From: Myxococcales bacterium
Lineage (GTDB): Bacteria; Myxococcota_A; UBA9042
Direction: 5' to 3'
Assembly: GCA_023954815.1 (NCBI GenBank)
Contig: JAGSHB010000022.1
Location: 1 to 49,351, forward strand
DNA: 49,351 nucleotides
Under the pieces are notes generated by a model. It was not told the DNA's origin and did no database searches. It was given only the letters and a program-made list of their open reading frames with translations. A program made the translations under genes and the position numbers. Position 1 is the stretch's first letter; the number at the start of each line of letters is the position of its first letter. Shown piece by piece: positions 36,248 through 44,814 of this stretch.

Positions 36248-38617
36248 CTAGTGGTTTGCGATCGACTTTACGGGTTTGTCAGACGCCGTTGAGCCCACCG
36301 CCCGATGCTGACCGGTCTGCTCGTCCACGACGCCAAGGGGTTTGCCGCCGGTGCTTTGTTTCGAGGCGAAAACCCGCAAAACGGCTCCTAACCCGAGGGT
36401 CTTGTCGGATTGTGCCTGCACCCAGTCGGCGTCCTGTTGGCTCGGCGGCGGCATCCCCATGATGACGAGATCGGCCCGCTTGGAGCGAAGGCGCAATAGA
36501 TCCAGCGGCGACTCTGTCTCCTTGCTCGCGTCCATCACAATGACGTCCGCCCGCACGCGACCGGCGCTCAACAGCCGCTTGATGGCTTTGCGCCGAGGCT
36601 CGATCTGGTCGGGGTCCATCACCACCGTGGCCACGCGAACACGCGCCCGTGCCCAGGCGGCGTTCTGCTGAATGTAGTGGGCCACCAGCAGCATAAGGCC
36701 GCCGTTGCTCTGATTGTAGCCCCACCACACATCCAGCTTGCGGCGCTCGCCGAAGCCGCGGTGCTCATCCGTGGACAGCAGCAGCACGTTCACGTCTCGC
36801 TTGGTGAGGTCCTGCACCATCTGCTGAAATGCCGCATGCTTATGAGGCCTTTTCGGCCAGCCGAGCATCACACCATTGGGGGTCATGCCCACAACGCCAT
36901 ACCAATCCGTGGCTGTTCGCACGCCGTCTGGCACCGAGTCACAGGCGCGGGTGGTGTGAAATACGCTGTGAAAGGTGAAGTCCTCGTAGTTCTCCGCGAT
37001 CGGTCGCATCGTCCGAGAGTCGGTCTGCTCCCGCCTCGCCGAATCGATGGCAGTAGCGTCGAGCTCTGTTCCGTCGAGCGCGTACACACCAGTGGGCGGC
37101 CGCTCTCTCGCAAGCAGGGTGAAGTTCGTCAGCAGGCCGTGCTCGCGCACAATCCACTGGGCCAATTTCAGCAAATGGGGCCGATATTCGGGGTGACCGC
37201 CGAAAAGCAGCATGATCGGTCGCCACGTCCCCTGCTCGCTGCTCGCGAGTCGCAGCCGATACAAACCGGAACGAACCAAGCTCTGCCAGATACCCGCCCA
37301 GATGTTACCGCTGTCGAGCTCGAGTTGCCGCTGCTTAATGGCGAGATAGAGCAGTCCCAACGCGACGAGGGCGCCTGTCATGGCGGCGGCATCGACCTTG
37401 AACATCGTGCCGAAGCAGACCACCGCGCCGATCCACGAAACCACGCTTGGGCTTCGAAACCGGGGTCTGAAGTCAGGGTTGGCCCAGCGTTCTAGTCCAC
37501 TAGCGAGATTGAGCGTGCCGTACGTGGTGAGAAACAGCATCGTGAGGACGCGCGCCACCAGATCCAGGTCACCGATGAGGATCCCAGCCTCGGCGATGAT
37601 GAAGGTGGCGAGCGTTGCGGCGCGGGGTTCGTTGGCGGGACCAGAGCCGCGCGCCAAGAAGTTGGGGCCGACGCCGTCGAGGGCGAGCGCCTGCAAGATA
37701 CGAGGCGCGCCGAGCAGGCTGCCGATCGCGGAGGAGAGCGTCGCGCCCCAGACGCCGGCGAGAACCAACTCCGGTCGAGCGGACATGTGCGACCAGATAT
37801 CGTTGTCACTCCGGAGCGTGTCACCGTCGACGGTGAGACCGAGAAAGACCGCCAAACCGACGTAGACGACAAGGCCCGTACCCACCGCGGCGAGCGTGCC
37901 GACCGGGATGCTTTTGTTCGGGTTTTTGAGGTCGCCACTCATGGCAACCCCCGCCGTAAAGCCCGTAACGGCGGGGAAAAAGATGGCGAACACCAACTCC
38001 ATGCTGACGCCGCTGGTACTTGGCCAGAGGTGGATGCTGGTTGGCTCAGCTGGCGATTGGCCGACCAAGATCGAGCCGATGGACAGGACAATCGCCGCCA
38101 TGATGACGAACTGCACCCGAATCGCGAGGTTGGCGCTGAAGATGGTGAGCGCAGTGAGCAGCACGCAGGTGATGGTGCCGGTCACGCGAATGTGGGACAG
38201 ATCGTTACCCCAACCGTCGAGATGGCTGGCGAGCAGGGTATTGACGGTCTCCGAGAAGCCGATGATGTAGATGCTGGTGCCGAGCGCCGTCGCCAGGAAC
38301 AGCGCGCCGCCGATGGAGCCGCCGATGGGCAGGCCGAGGCTGCGGCTGATGATGTAGTAGACGCCACCGCCGCCGATGGAGCGATTACTGGCCAAAGACG
38401 CGATGGACAGGCTGGTCGGCACGCTGATGGCGTGGGCGAGCAGGATGATGAGGATGGCGCCAAAGATGCCCGCGTGCCCGACGACCCAGCCGAGGCGCAG
38501 GTACATGATCACGCCGAGAATGGTCAGCAGTGACGGGGTGAACACACCGCCAAACGTCCCGAACCGCGAGCCGTTCTCGGCGCTTGCGCTGGGCGATCTG
38601 GATTCGGTGACGGCCAT
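36248..38617 (-). CDS. Amino acid-polyamine-organocation permease, cation-chloride cotransporter type
   Basis: The ATG at 38617 (MAVTESRS) has GGAG upstream; the product is 789 aa. Residues of about 20-450 contain about 12 membrane helices and open with GTFGGVFTPSLLTILGVIMYLRLGWVVGHAGIFGA, the pattern of the SLC12 cation-chloride cotransporter family (compare [21 protein letters not shown]-like starts), followed by ASLASNRSIGGGGVYYIISRSLG. The large cytoplasmic C-terminus (about 450-789) contains alternating strands and helices like the NKCC/KCC C-terminal domain (GVVGMTPNGVMLGWP, DLTKRDVNVLLLSTD, RADLVIMGMPPPSQQ). The expected role is electroneutral movement of K+/Na+ with Cl-, or amino acid transport. 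It is divergent from the oxygenase-like gene. Confidence 0.85.
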   Translation of the reverse strand: MAVTESRSPSASAENGSRFGTFGGVFTPSLLTILGVIMYLRLGWVVGHAGIFGAILIILLAHAISVPTSLSIASLASNRSIGGGGVYYIISRSLGLPIGGSIGGALFLATALGTSIYIIGFSETVNTLLASHLDGWGNDLSHIRVTGTITCVLLTALTIFSANLAIRVQFVIMAAIVLSIGSILVGQSPAEPTSIHLWPSTSGVSMELVFAIFFPAVTGFTAGVAMSGDLKNPNKSIPVGTLAAVGTGLVVYVGLAVFLGLTVDGDTLRSDNDIWSHMSARPELVLAGVWGATLSSAIGSLLGAPRILQALALDGVGPNFLARGSGPANEPRAATLATFIIAEAGILIGDLDLVARVLTMLFLTTYGTLNLASGLERWANPDFRPRFRSPSVVSWIGAVVCFGTMFKVDAAAMTGALVALGLLYLAIKQRQLELDSGNIWAGIWQSLVRSGLYRLRLASSEQGTWRPIMLLFGGHPEYRPHLLKLAQWIVREHGLLTNFTLLARERPPTGVYALDGTELDATAIDSARREQTDSRTMRPIAENYEDFTFHSVFHTTRACDSVPDGVRTATDWYGVVGMTPNGVMLGWPKRPHKHAAFQQMVQDLTKRDVNVLLLSTDEHRGFGERRKLDVWWGYNQSNGGLMLLVAHYIQQNAAWARARVRVATVVMDPDQIEPRRKAIKRLLSAGRVRADVIVMDASKETESPLDLLRLRSKRADLVIMGMPPPSQQDADWVQAQSDKTLGLGAVLRVFASKQSTGGKPLGVVDEQTGQHRAVGSTASDKPVKSIANH

Positions 38618-38793
38618 CAAACTCCGGTCTTTCGTGCGGCAGCGATCAACGACGGTTTGGGGGGGGATTCAAGCCCCTCCCAGCCCCCGCCGCAACGGCT
38701 ATTGCAGAGCGCCGCGAGCGGCACGTCAAGGGGGCACGCCAATGCGGCGGGGTCATGGCTGCTATCTGATTGAAAGTACCGTAGAGTTTATGC

Positions 38794-39687
38794 ATGAAGC
38801 GACTGCGACGAGATCTCATTGTCCACTCCGACGGCGGCAAAGTTGAGCTTGTGGACACGCTTTTGGAGCGCGTGATCGCTGTGCCGACCGAATTATCGGC
38901 GCTCCCGGAGCCCGGAGGTGTCATCGCCGACCTAGCGCTCGCGCGATGGCTGGCGAGCGAGTTGCTTGACGAATCGTCCGTCATCGACGGGATTCGTACC
39001 GCGGGGTGGGCGGCGCGAGCGAGGCGCACTGTGCGGGTGCCCGATCTGGATGAGGCAGCTGGTTCCTGGCACTTGGCCGCCGAACTACCCCAATGGGTGA
39101 CGCCCGTCTGGCGACAACCGGAGCGCTGGCGTCGTCTGGCAGAGCAGCGCGCGGCAGGTACGCGGCTCCTGCGACTGGACGGATTCGTGGAGCGGGAGGT
39201 GGCGCTGCAGTGGCGCGATGTGGTCCGGGGAGCGGCGCTGCAGCCCTGCCAAAACCCCTATGCGACGGGCTTGTGGGACCAAAATACGCCTGTCTTGCCG
39301 CAGTGGCGCGCCGCATTGACCTCCGGTTCGCTGCAGGCCCTGCTCGGCGCCGCAGCTGGGGTGAAGCTGCCCAGTACGATTCAAATCAATGCCTGGAATC
39401 TCAGCCCCGGGGACCAGATGGCGCTGCATGCCGACGGGACGCGATACGCGGCGACTGTGAGTCTCGGGCTGAGCGAGGCGTGGGCGGCGCACAAGGGCGG
39501 AGCCATCGCCTTTGGTTGGCCCACGGCAGATGGCTTGGCCATCCAAGAGCGCTGGTTGCCGCACACTGGCGATGTGCTCCTGTTTGCGGTCGAGGCGACC
39601 CTCTGGCATGCCGTCGAGCGGGTCAACGCAGCCGAACGCATGACGCTCACGGGTCAGTACGTCCTGGGTGCCGGTGTTGGTTCCTAG
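38794..39687 (+). CDS. 2-oxoglutarate/Fe(II)-dependent oxygenase-like protein
   Basis: This is a 297-aa protein. The C-terminal half shows the facial triad of prolyl-hydroxylase-like dioxygenases: His and Asp in MALHADGTRYAATVSLGLS, a distal His in TLWHAVERV, and the 2-oxoglutarate-binding Arg in RMTLTGQY, spaced as in the family. The N-terminal 150 residues are Arg/Trp/Leu-rich and may be a separate helical domain. The expected chemistry is hydroxylation of a protein or small molecule using O2 and 2-oxoglutarate; the substrate is unknown. The ATG at 38794 has no clear ribosome site. The stop is 80 bp before the thioredoxin-fold lipoprotein on the same strand. Confidence 0.8.
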   Translation: MKRLRRDLIVHSDGGKVELVDTLLERVIAVPTELSALPEPGGVIADLALARWLASELLDESSVIDGIRTAGWAARARRTVRVPDLDEAAGSWHLAAELPQWVTPVWRQPERWRRLAEQRAAGTRLLRLDGFVEREVALQWRDVVRGAALQPCQNPYATGLWDQNTPVLPQWRAALTSGSLQALLGAAAGVKLPSTIQINAWNLSPGDQMALHADGTRYAATVSLGLSEAWAAHKGGAIAFGWPTADGLAIQERWLPHTGDVLLFAVEATLWHAVERVNAAERMTLTGQYVLGAGVGS

Positions 39688-39767
39688 ATCGAATTGACCA
39701 AAGAACAGGGCCAACCCCTGTGCTAGCGTGCCGTTGTGCACACCCCAGTGGCCCCGCCGGAGGATCC

Positions 39768-40535
39768 ATGAACCGTCATCACCGCTTGTCTATCAGCCTC
39801 TGCCTAGTCGCCGTTATGGCTACGCTGGGGTGCAGCAAAAAGGCGAAGAATCCGGCAAAAAAGCCCACAGCTGCCGTCAAAAAGGCCACCGGTGACGAGG
39901 ACCCAAACGCAGCCGTAAAGACGCCGAAAGCGGTGACGCCAGCCGTCGCTGCCACCGTGACGGTCGCCCCGCCCGCGCCGCCGCCGCCGGTTCTCGCCAA
40001 AGTTGGCGCGTATGCGCCGGACTTTGAGCTGCCATCGGTAGACGGCCAGACCATGCGCATGAGCACGTACAAGGGGCAGATCATCGTCCTGGAGTGGTTC
40101 AACCCGGACTGCCCCTTCGTCAAACGCGCACACAAAAAGGGGCCGCTCAAGGACATGGCGCGTCGCTGGCAGGACAAGGGCGTCTTCTGGATCGCCATCA
40201 ACTCCGGCGCGCCTGGCAAGCAGGGTCATGGGCGCGAACGCAACGCCGCAGCAATCGAGGAGTTTGGTCTCAATCACGCGGTTCTATTGGATGAAACCGG
40301 CGCGGTCGGCAAGAAATACGGTGCCGATCACACGCCGCACGTCTTTGTCATCGATGGGCTTGGCAAGTTGCGCTACGCCGGCGCGCTCAACAACATGCCC
40401 TACGGCGAAGTCAGCGAGCCGGGCCAGCAGCCGCTGCAATACCTAGAGGACGCGCTTGAAGCCGTCGCTCGTGGTCAGGACGCGCCTGTTCAGCAGACCA
40501 AGAGCTGGGGCTGTTCAGTCAAATACGCGAAATAG
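39768..40535 (+). CDS. Thioredoxin-fold (redoxin/TlpA-like) lipoprotein
   Basis: The ATG at 39768 has GGAGGATCC upstream, although the frame is open far upstream inside the oxygenase gene. The 255-aa product has a signal with lipobox TLGC, a Lys/Pro/Ala-rich linker, and a redoxin domain from about residue 78: APDFELPSVDGQTMRMSTYKG, EWFNPDCPFVKRAHKKG (single Cys at the usual active site), LLDETGAVGKKYGADHTPHVFVID. A second Cys near the C-terminus lies in KSWGCSVKYAK. This pattern (DCPFVK plus GCSVKY end) is typical of extracytoplasmic thiol-dependent redoxins of the AhpC/TSA superfamily. It is likely a periplasmic thiol oxidoreductase or peroxidase. Confidence 0.85.
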   Translation: MNRHHRLSISLCLVAVMATLGCSKKAKNPAKKPTAAVKKATGDEDPNAAVKTPKAVTPAVAATVTVAPPAPPPPVLAKVGAYAPDFELPSVDGQTMRMSTYKGQIIVLEWFNPDCPFVKRAHKKGPLKDMARRWQDKGVFWIAINSGAPGKQGHGRERNAAAIEEFGLNHAVLLDETGAVGKKYGADHTPHVFVIDGLGKLRYAGALNNMPYGEVSEPGQQPLQYLEDALEAVARGQDAPVQQTKSWGCSVKYAK

Positions 40536-40604
40536 GACGCGGCCGGACCGGGCAGGCAATGTCCACGGTCAGTCAGTCTAGCTGCCCAACTACGCTGCAT
40601 ACTT

Positions 40605-42644
40605 TCACGGCCAAGTCTTGCAGACGCGGTCGACGCAGACTTTGCCGCCTGAGCAATGCGGGTCGATCTCACACTGGGCGCAGACGTTATTCCAGCATCC
40701 ATGCTCGGTCTTGGGGCAGTGCGGACACAGCGAGCCATTTTTGCAGAAGTCGTTGTTGTACTTGTAACTCTGGTCCTGCTTGCGCGGGTGATGGCAGCCC
40801 TTCTCGCAAAATCCGTAGTGGCAGGTCTGCCCCTTCGGACAGTCAGCGTCATATTTGCTCGCCTCACAGATGCCCTTGGTCGTACTCGGCACACACTTTC
40901 GAACCGCGCACGTGTCGCCCGTGGCACAGCTGCCACCACCCTTGTTGCACTGGGTCGTGCAGTAGCCGCCGACACAAAAAATCCCGGCTTGTCCGCCGCA
41001 GGACCCGCTGCACGCGGAGCCCACACACTTGCCGTTGACGCAGCCTTTGCCGAGGTGGTCGCACCCCGCGTTGTTGACGCACTCGGCGGGCGCAAGTTCC
41101 GGGCGACGACTGTGAATGTACACGCGTGTCAGCCGACCGACGACGCCGTGATCGAGCGCGTAGAAGCGTAGCCAGATGTTCTTCCCCTTCGGTACCAGGT
41201 CTGTGACACGCACATGGCCAGCCGACCAGCCGAATGGGCTGCCGTTGGGAACGCCGATGTGGGTGCCCCGAATATCACCATGAGGCCCGGCGATTTTCTG
41301 GATGCCGCCAGTAGCTGAAACTGACGAGCTCGCCTGAAGAACCAGGGCTTTCAGCGGCTTTTCGTCTTTCTTCGGCGCGTGGTCGAACGCCTCCACCACG
41401 AAGTAGTTGTCGACGCCCCAAGGCTGTTCGCCGAGAGAGTCGCCCGCGAGGAAGAGCACCTGGTCGCTATTGCGAATGAAGCACTGTGTGACCGTCGCCA
41501 CGATCTTCCCGTTTGGGCTGTAGTTGGTGTTGGTGCCGTTGGCCGTGCCGTAGACCGACGTCGATTTCTCAACGACTTCTGCCGTCACCTGCACAGAGCG
41601 GTTGCGGTCGAGATTGACGCAGCCAAACCCCTTGGCATCGAGCAGCCCCAGCGGGCCGATACGCGCACCGGAACGACTCTCAGGAATCTCGCAGGCACCG
41701 GGGGCTGTGATCCGCGCATTCAGGCTCATAGGCGCGTAGGCGGTGAGCAGCTTGCCCTGGAGTTCGACGCTGTGATCGCCTGGTGATAGCGCGATAGGAA
41801 TCTCCAGCAGCGCCCCTTTTTTCTTGAAGGTGGTGACCTTTTTGCCATCAAAAGCGAGGCGGTCAGTCAGCAGTTCGGTGTTGTCGGGGTGCAGCTCAAG
41901 CGTCGCGTTGGCAGTCCCGGCGGAGACACGAATATCGATGCGAATCTTGACGATGTCACCGGTCTTCAGGGGATCGAACCCGCCCGCAATGCTACCGCCT
42001 GTCTGGTCGTACAAGGTGATGCCCGTGACGGCTGACACCTTTGGGCAGGTCGCAAAGACGCAGAGCCCGTCTGACAGCCCAAAGCCCACGTTGCAGCCGC
42101 AGGACGCCTTTCCTTGGACCACCGTGCACACGCCTTTGTCTGGTGCGGCGCAGGGATTCGGAAAGCACGGGCTCTTCTTGGTCTCAGGCCAGCAGTCCGT
42201 GGTTCCAACTGGGTAGTACCCTGCGTCACACGAGCACAGCGCGATGTCGTATAGCGCAAAGCACGAGCCGTGACCGCTGCAGGTCTGGCCGTCGCAGGGA
42301 TCAGCCGCCACCGGTGTGTCGGTCGGCATCGCGTCGGCGACTGCAGCATCCGTTGGGCTCGCGTCGCCGTCTGCCTGATCCGTCGCGTCCTTTTCGGCCA
42401 CAGATTGGCCGTCTGCGCCCGCCTGTGTATCCGGTTGCTGCACGGCATCCAGCGACATGGCGACATCGGCGGTCACGTCGGCTTCGACCACTGCGTCGGG
42501 GTCTGCGTCTGTGGGAACACTCAGCGCATCGGAGGCTTTGGAGGTGGTGTCTCCGTCCTCGCCGCACCCGGCGCCGCCCAGCAGCAAGAGGGCCGTCATC
42601 AAGACAGCGAATCCGCGCTGCGAGATCGTGCGTGGCTCAGCCAT
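40605..42644 (-). CDS. Lipoprotein with EGF-like and Cys-rich repeats
   Basis: I chose ATG 42644 because AAGGAGG precedes it and the signal peptide begins there; it starts 8 nt before the upstream gene ends, so the two are coupled. The 679-aa product has lipobox GGAGC, an Asp/Ala/Thr-rich stalk (about 25-115), two EGF-like modules (CDGQTCSGHGSCFALYD...CSCDAGYYP and a second with CGCNVGFGLSDGLC), a beta-rich central domain of about 330 residues, and a C-terminal Cys-rich region of about 190 residues with repeated C..G.C patterns (CVNGKCVGSACSGSCGG, CPKGQTCHYGFCEKGCHH). It is presumably outer-membrane anchored and disulfide rich. The function is unknown; linkage with the metal-transporter-like gene may be only transcriptional. 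Confidence 0.85.
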   Translation of the reverse strand: MAEPRTISQRGFAVLMTALLLLGGAGCGEDGDTTSKASDALSVPTDADPDAVVEADVTADVAMSLDAVQQPDTQAGADGQSVAEKDATDQADGDASPTDAAVADAMPTDTPVAADPCDGQTCSGHGSCFALYDIALCSCDAGYYPVGTTDCWPETKKSPCFPNPCAAPDKGVCTVVQGKASCGCNVGFGLSDGLCVFATCPKVSAVTGITLYDQTGGSIAGGFDPLKTGDIVKIRIDIRVSAGTANATLELHPDNTELLTDRLAFDGKKVTTFKKKGALLEIPIALSPGDHSVELQGKLLTAYAPMSLNARITAPGACEIPESRSGARIGPLGLLDAKGFGCVNLDRNRSVQVTAEVVEKSTSVYGTANGTNTNYSPNGKIVATVTQCFIRNSDQVLFLAGDSLGEQPWGVDNYFVVEAFDHAPKKDEKPLKALVLQASSSVSATGGIQKIAGPHGDIRGTHIGVPNGSPFGWSAGHVRVTDLVPKGKNIWLRFYALDHGVVGRLTRVYIHSRRPELAPAECVNNAGCDHLGKGCVNGKCVGSACSGSCGGQAGIFCVGGYCTTQCNKGGGSCATGDTCAVRKCVPSTTKGICEASKYDADCPKGQTCHYGFCEKGCHHPRKQDQSYKYNNDFCKNGSLCPHCPKTEHGCWNNVCAQCEIDPHCSGGKVCVDRVCKTWP

Positions 42645-44640
42645 GATGACCCTCCTTGGCGTGATGATGCGATGGGTGGCTGTCATCCGTGTGGTCGTGG
42701 TGCGCGTGGGTGTCGTGGTGGCTATGTTCGTGGTTCGGTCCGTGTGCTGCAACGACCTTGTCGATCAGTCCGCGCGGCCCACGTCTCAGCAAAGCCACCG
42801 CGGCCGCTGCGCCAAGAAGGATCGTCGCGCCGACGTGAACCCAGTGGTTGCTGCCTCCGCCGAGCGCGTGCAGTTGAGCGATGTTCGTCTGAGGTTCCAG
42901 ATGGTCGATCAGCAGCCCAACTGCGACCGCGGAGAGGAAGACTGTGGCGATGAACGCGACAGCCACCCCCTTTCCATGGCGATTCGCCACAGACTTCGCA
43001 GCAGGCACGCTCGCGCTCGACACGGTGACAAGCCAGGCGATTGCGGCGCCGGGAGACAGCCCCTTGTGAACGAGGATCATGGCGATAGGCGTCGCGCCAG
43101 TGGCGCAGAAATAGAGCGGCAAGCCCAATATCGCCAGCAGAATCACACCCGCGTGCCCATCCAATGAGATTTCCAACATCGGTTCAGCCATCGCGGCGAT
43201 AACGAGGCCCACAACCACCCATGGAATCACAGCGTCAAACAGGTCGATGAGCCCGAATCTCAGGGCACGACGCGCCAATTCAGCGAGGGAAGATGACAGC
43301 CCCGCCGGAGCGAGAGCGTCCTCGGGGACGACGTCAGCGACAGCTTGTGCATCGACGTCGCGCCGCCCCATCCAACCCGCGACGACGGCCGCCAGCAACG
43401 CGACGACGACCACGGCTCCCAGTCGGTACAGGGTCAGGTCGACGCCCAACAGCGGCAGTGAAACGAGGAGCGCATCGATACCGAACGCAGGTGCCGCGGC
43501 AAGCAGCGCTAGGGCCAACGGGGGCGCTACGCCGCGCTGTGTCATCGTGTCGTGCAGCGAGGGGACGCCACAGGGCTTCAATGGCAAAAGCACACCTAGG
43601 CCCACGCCGCGCAAGGCGCCCATAAGGCGACCTCGGGACAGCGCAGAGGGGGGTGAAAGGCGATTCATCAACCCAACGTGCAGGAGGCCAGCGCCGACCA
43701 ACGCAACGAGTAGGATGGGGGCGATAGCGAGCAGCAGGGCGATGAAAGTCTCGGTCGCCGCCAGGTGAGCGGTCTCTGTCGTTGGATGGGTGCCGCCGAC
43801 GACAAAGAGCGTGGCCAAGCCAAGTGCGCCGCCCACGGCGGACGCCCGCGTGTGCGAATCGCCGAATATTCCGCTGTCGCCGCAGGGCTCGTTCTGGGGC
43901 TCAGCGACGTGGGTGTGGAAGATTACGTGGAGCAATGCGCCAGCCACGAACGCTTCAAAGACGCTCATCGCTGCGAGTCCTGCTGCGAACAGGTCACTCG
44001 CAAAGAAGCCCGCCACGGTGGCGCCAGCCATCGCGATGAGGGTGCCCAGCGCCACGCCAACACCAAATCGCGGCGCAAGAGCCCACCACAGCGCGATCCC
44101 GATAGGCAAGCGATGCAGGACCACAGCCAGACCAAGTAGTGGCAGGGCAGCGCCGTGCGTGTCGTGAGCAGCGTGCCCAGCGTGGTCGTGCCCAGCGTGG
44201 TCGTGCCCAGCGTGGTCGTGCCCGGCGTGGTCGTGCACGTCGAGCCCGTGATGGTGGAGCTCCCCGGTCATGGCCGCGCCACCTAGGGCGCTCCCATCAA
44301 TGATGGCGTGCACTAACAGGGCGAGACCGGCGACCAGCAGCAGCAGCCATGGCTCGGGCTCTTCCCGCACACCGCCGTCGCTATGGTCGTGCCCGTGATC
44401 GCCGCCATGCAAGACCCGGTGCACGGCGAGCGGCAGCCCCAACCCCAAGAGGGCAGCCCACATCGCGAGCTGACCGCCCTGCTCGAAACTGTGTGGGAGG
44501 AGATGCAGCAGCACCAAGCCGCCCATGGCGACCAGCACAAAACCATCGATGCCGTGAACTATTCGCCCGTCTTTCCGGGCAATTTGGCTGAGCAGCGGCC
44601 CAGCGAAGAGGGCAGCCACGCCGACGAGCAGTAGCCACAT
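42637..44640 (-). CDS. His-rich fusion of a ZIP-like metal transporter and an ArsP/DUF318-type permease
   Basis: This is a 667-aa protein; the ATG at 44640 has AGAGGA upstream. Residues 1 to about 290 resemble ZIP transporters, with HAIIDGSALGG (like the HxxxDG helix) and VVLHRLPIGIAL (like the second metal-binding helix), separated by a His-rich loop containing four HDHAG repeats. Residues of about 310-615 resemble the YraQ/ArsP permease family, with internal duplicates KPCGVPSLHDTMTQRGVAPP and CATGATPIAMILVHKGLSPG, each followed by a hydrophobic segment. The C-terminus is a His/Asp-rich tail (HEHSHHDTHAHHDHTDDSHP). It is probably an inner-membrane metal or metalloid transporter. The two halves are normally separate proteins. 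Confidence 0.8.
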   Translation of the reverse strand: MWLLLVGVAALFAGPLLSQIARKDGRIVHGIDGFVLVAMGGLVLLHLLPHSFEQGGQLAMWAALLGLGLPLAVHRVLHGGDHGHDHSDGGVREEPEPWLLLLVAGLALLVHAIIDGSALGGAAMTGELHHHGLDVHDHAGHDHAGHDHAGHDHAGHAAHDTHGAALPLLGLAVVLHRLPIGIALWWALAPRFGVGVALGTLIAMAGATVAGFFASDLFAAGLAAMSVFEAFVAGALLHVIFHTHVAEPQNEPCGDSGIFGDSHTRASAVGGALGLATLFVVGGTHPTTETAHLAATETFIALLLAIAPILLVALVGAGLLHVGLMNRLSPPSALSRGRLMGALRGVGLGVLLPLKPCGVPSLHDTMTQRGVAPPLALALLAAAPAFGIDALLVSLPLLGVDLTLYRLGAVVVVALLAAVVAGWMGRRDVDAQAVADVVPEDALAPAGLSSSLAELARRALRFGLIDLFDAVIPWVVVGLVIAAMAEPMLEISLDGHAGVILLAILGLPLYFCATGATPIAMILVHKGLSPGAAIAWLVTVSSASVPAAKSVANRHGKGVAVAFIATVFLSAVAVGLLIDHLEPQTNIAQLHALGGGSNHWVHVGATILLGAAAAVALLRRGPRGLIDKVVAAHGPNHEHSHHDTHAHHDHTDDSHPSHHHAKEGHHG
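44173..44232 (-). repeat. Four 15-bp tandem repeats encoding HDHAG
   Basis: The unit gtgcccagcgtggtc is repeated at 44173, 44188, 44203 and (with one change) 44218 on the plus strand. In the transporter frame it encodes the metal-binding His loop. Because it is a multiple of 3, slippage would change the loop length without breaking the frame. Confidence 0.9.
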
Positions 44641-44662
44641 AAATCAGTTCCTCTTGCCAACG

Positions 44663-44703
44663 ACGAACGCCCCGCAGACGCAGGGCGCATGCGGGGCGTT
44701 CGT
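44663..44703 (-). promoter_or_regulatory. Strong hairpin in the leader of the metal transporter
   Basis: ACGAACGCCCCGC (44663-44675) and its exact inverse GCGGGGCGTTCGT (44691-44703) form a 13-bp stem with a 15-nt loop. On the minus strand the hairpin ends 22 nt before the transporter start codon and is not followed by a T-run. It may insulate the gene from dksA read-through or act as a translational or attenuation element. Confidence 0.55.
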
Positions 44704-44717
44704 TGCGTTAGCTCACG

Positions 44718-44814
44718 CTAGCAGACAGCGCCAGTTCCCATTTTCATCGGGCCGGGCCGTCTGTGGGAGCGGCGTCTGCTGCGATAGTCATGCAATGACG
44801 CCGCACACGGCTAG
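44718..44814 (-). repeat. Deleted copy (97 bp) of the CTAG-bounded hairpin repeat, copy C
   Basis: The left end CTAGCAGACAGCGC matches copy B's CTAGCAGACTGCGC. The right part, CTGCTGCGATAGTCAT..ATGACGCCGCAC..GGCTAG, matches copy B's CTGCGACAGTAATT..AATTACGCCGCAC..GCTAG. The inner palindrome has changed to GTCAT-GCA-ATGAC but still pairs. The G/C-rich middle is missing. The outer CTAG (44811-44814) holds the TAG stop of the DksA-like gene. Confidence 0.75.

Noticed and set aside
37787-38533. 248-codon open frame on the plus strand opposite the permease
   Set aside because: It is antisense to conserved membrane helices, and its Asp/Arg/Gly-rich composition is that of a shadow frame.
39093-39767. 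Upstream extension of the thioredoxin-fold lipoprotein
   Set aside because: This is an open frame overlapping the oxygenase gene; the lipoprotein signal and ribosome site place the start at 39768.
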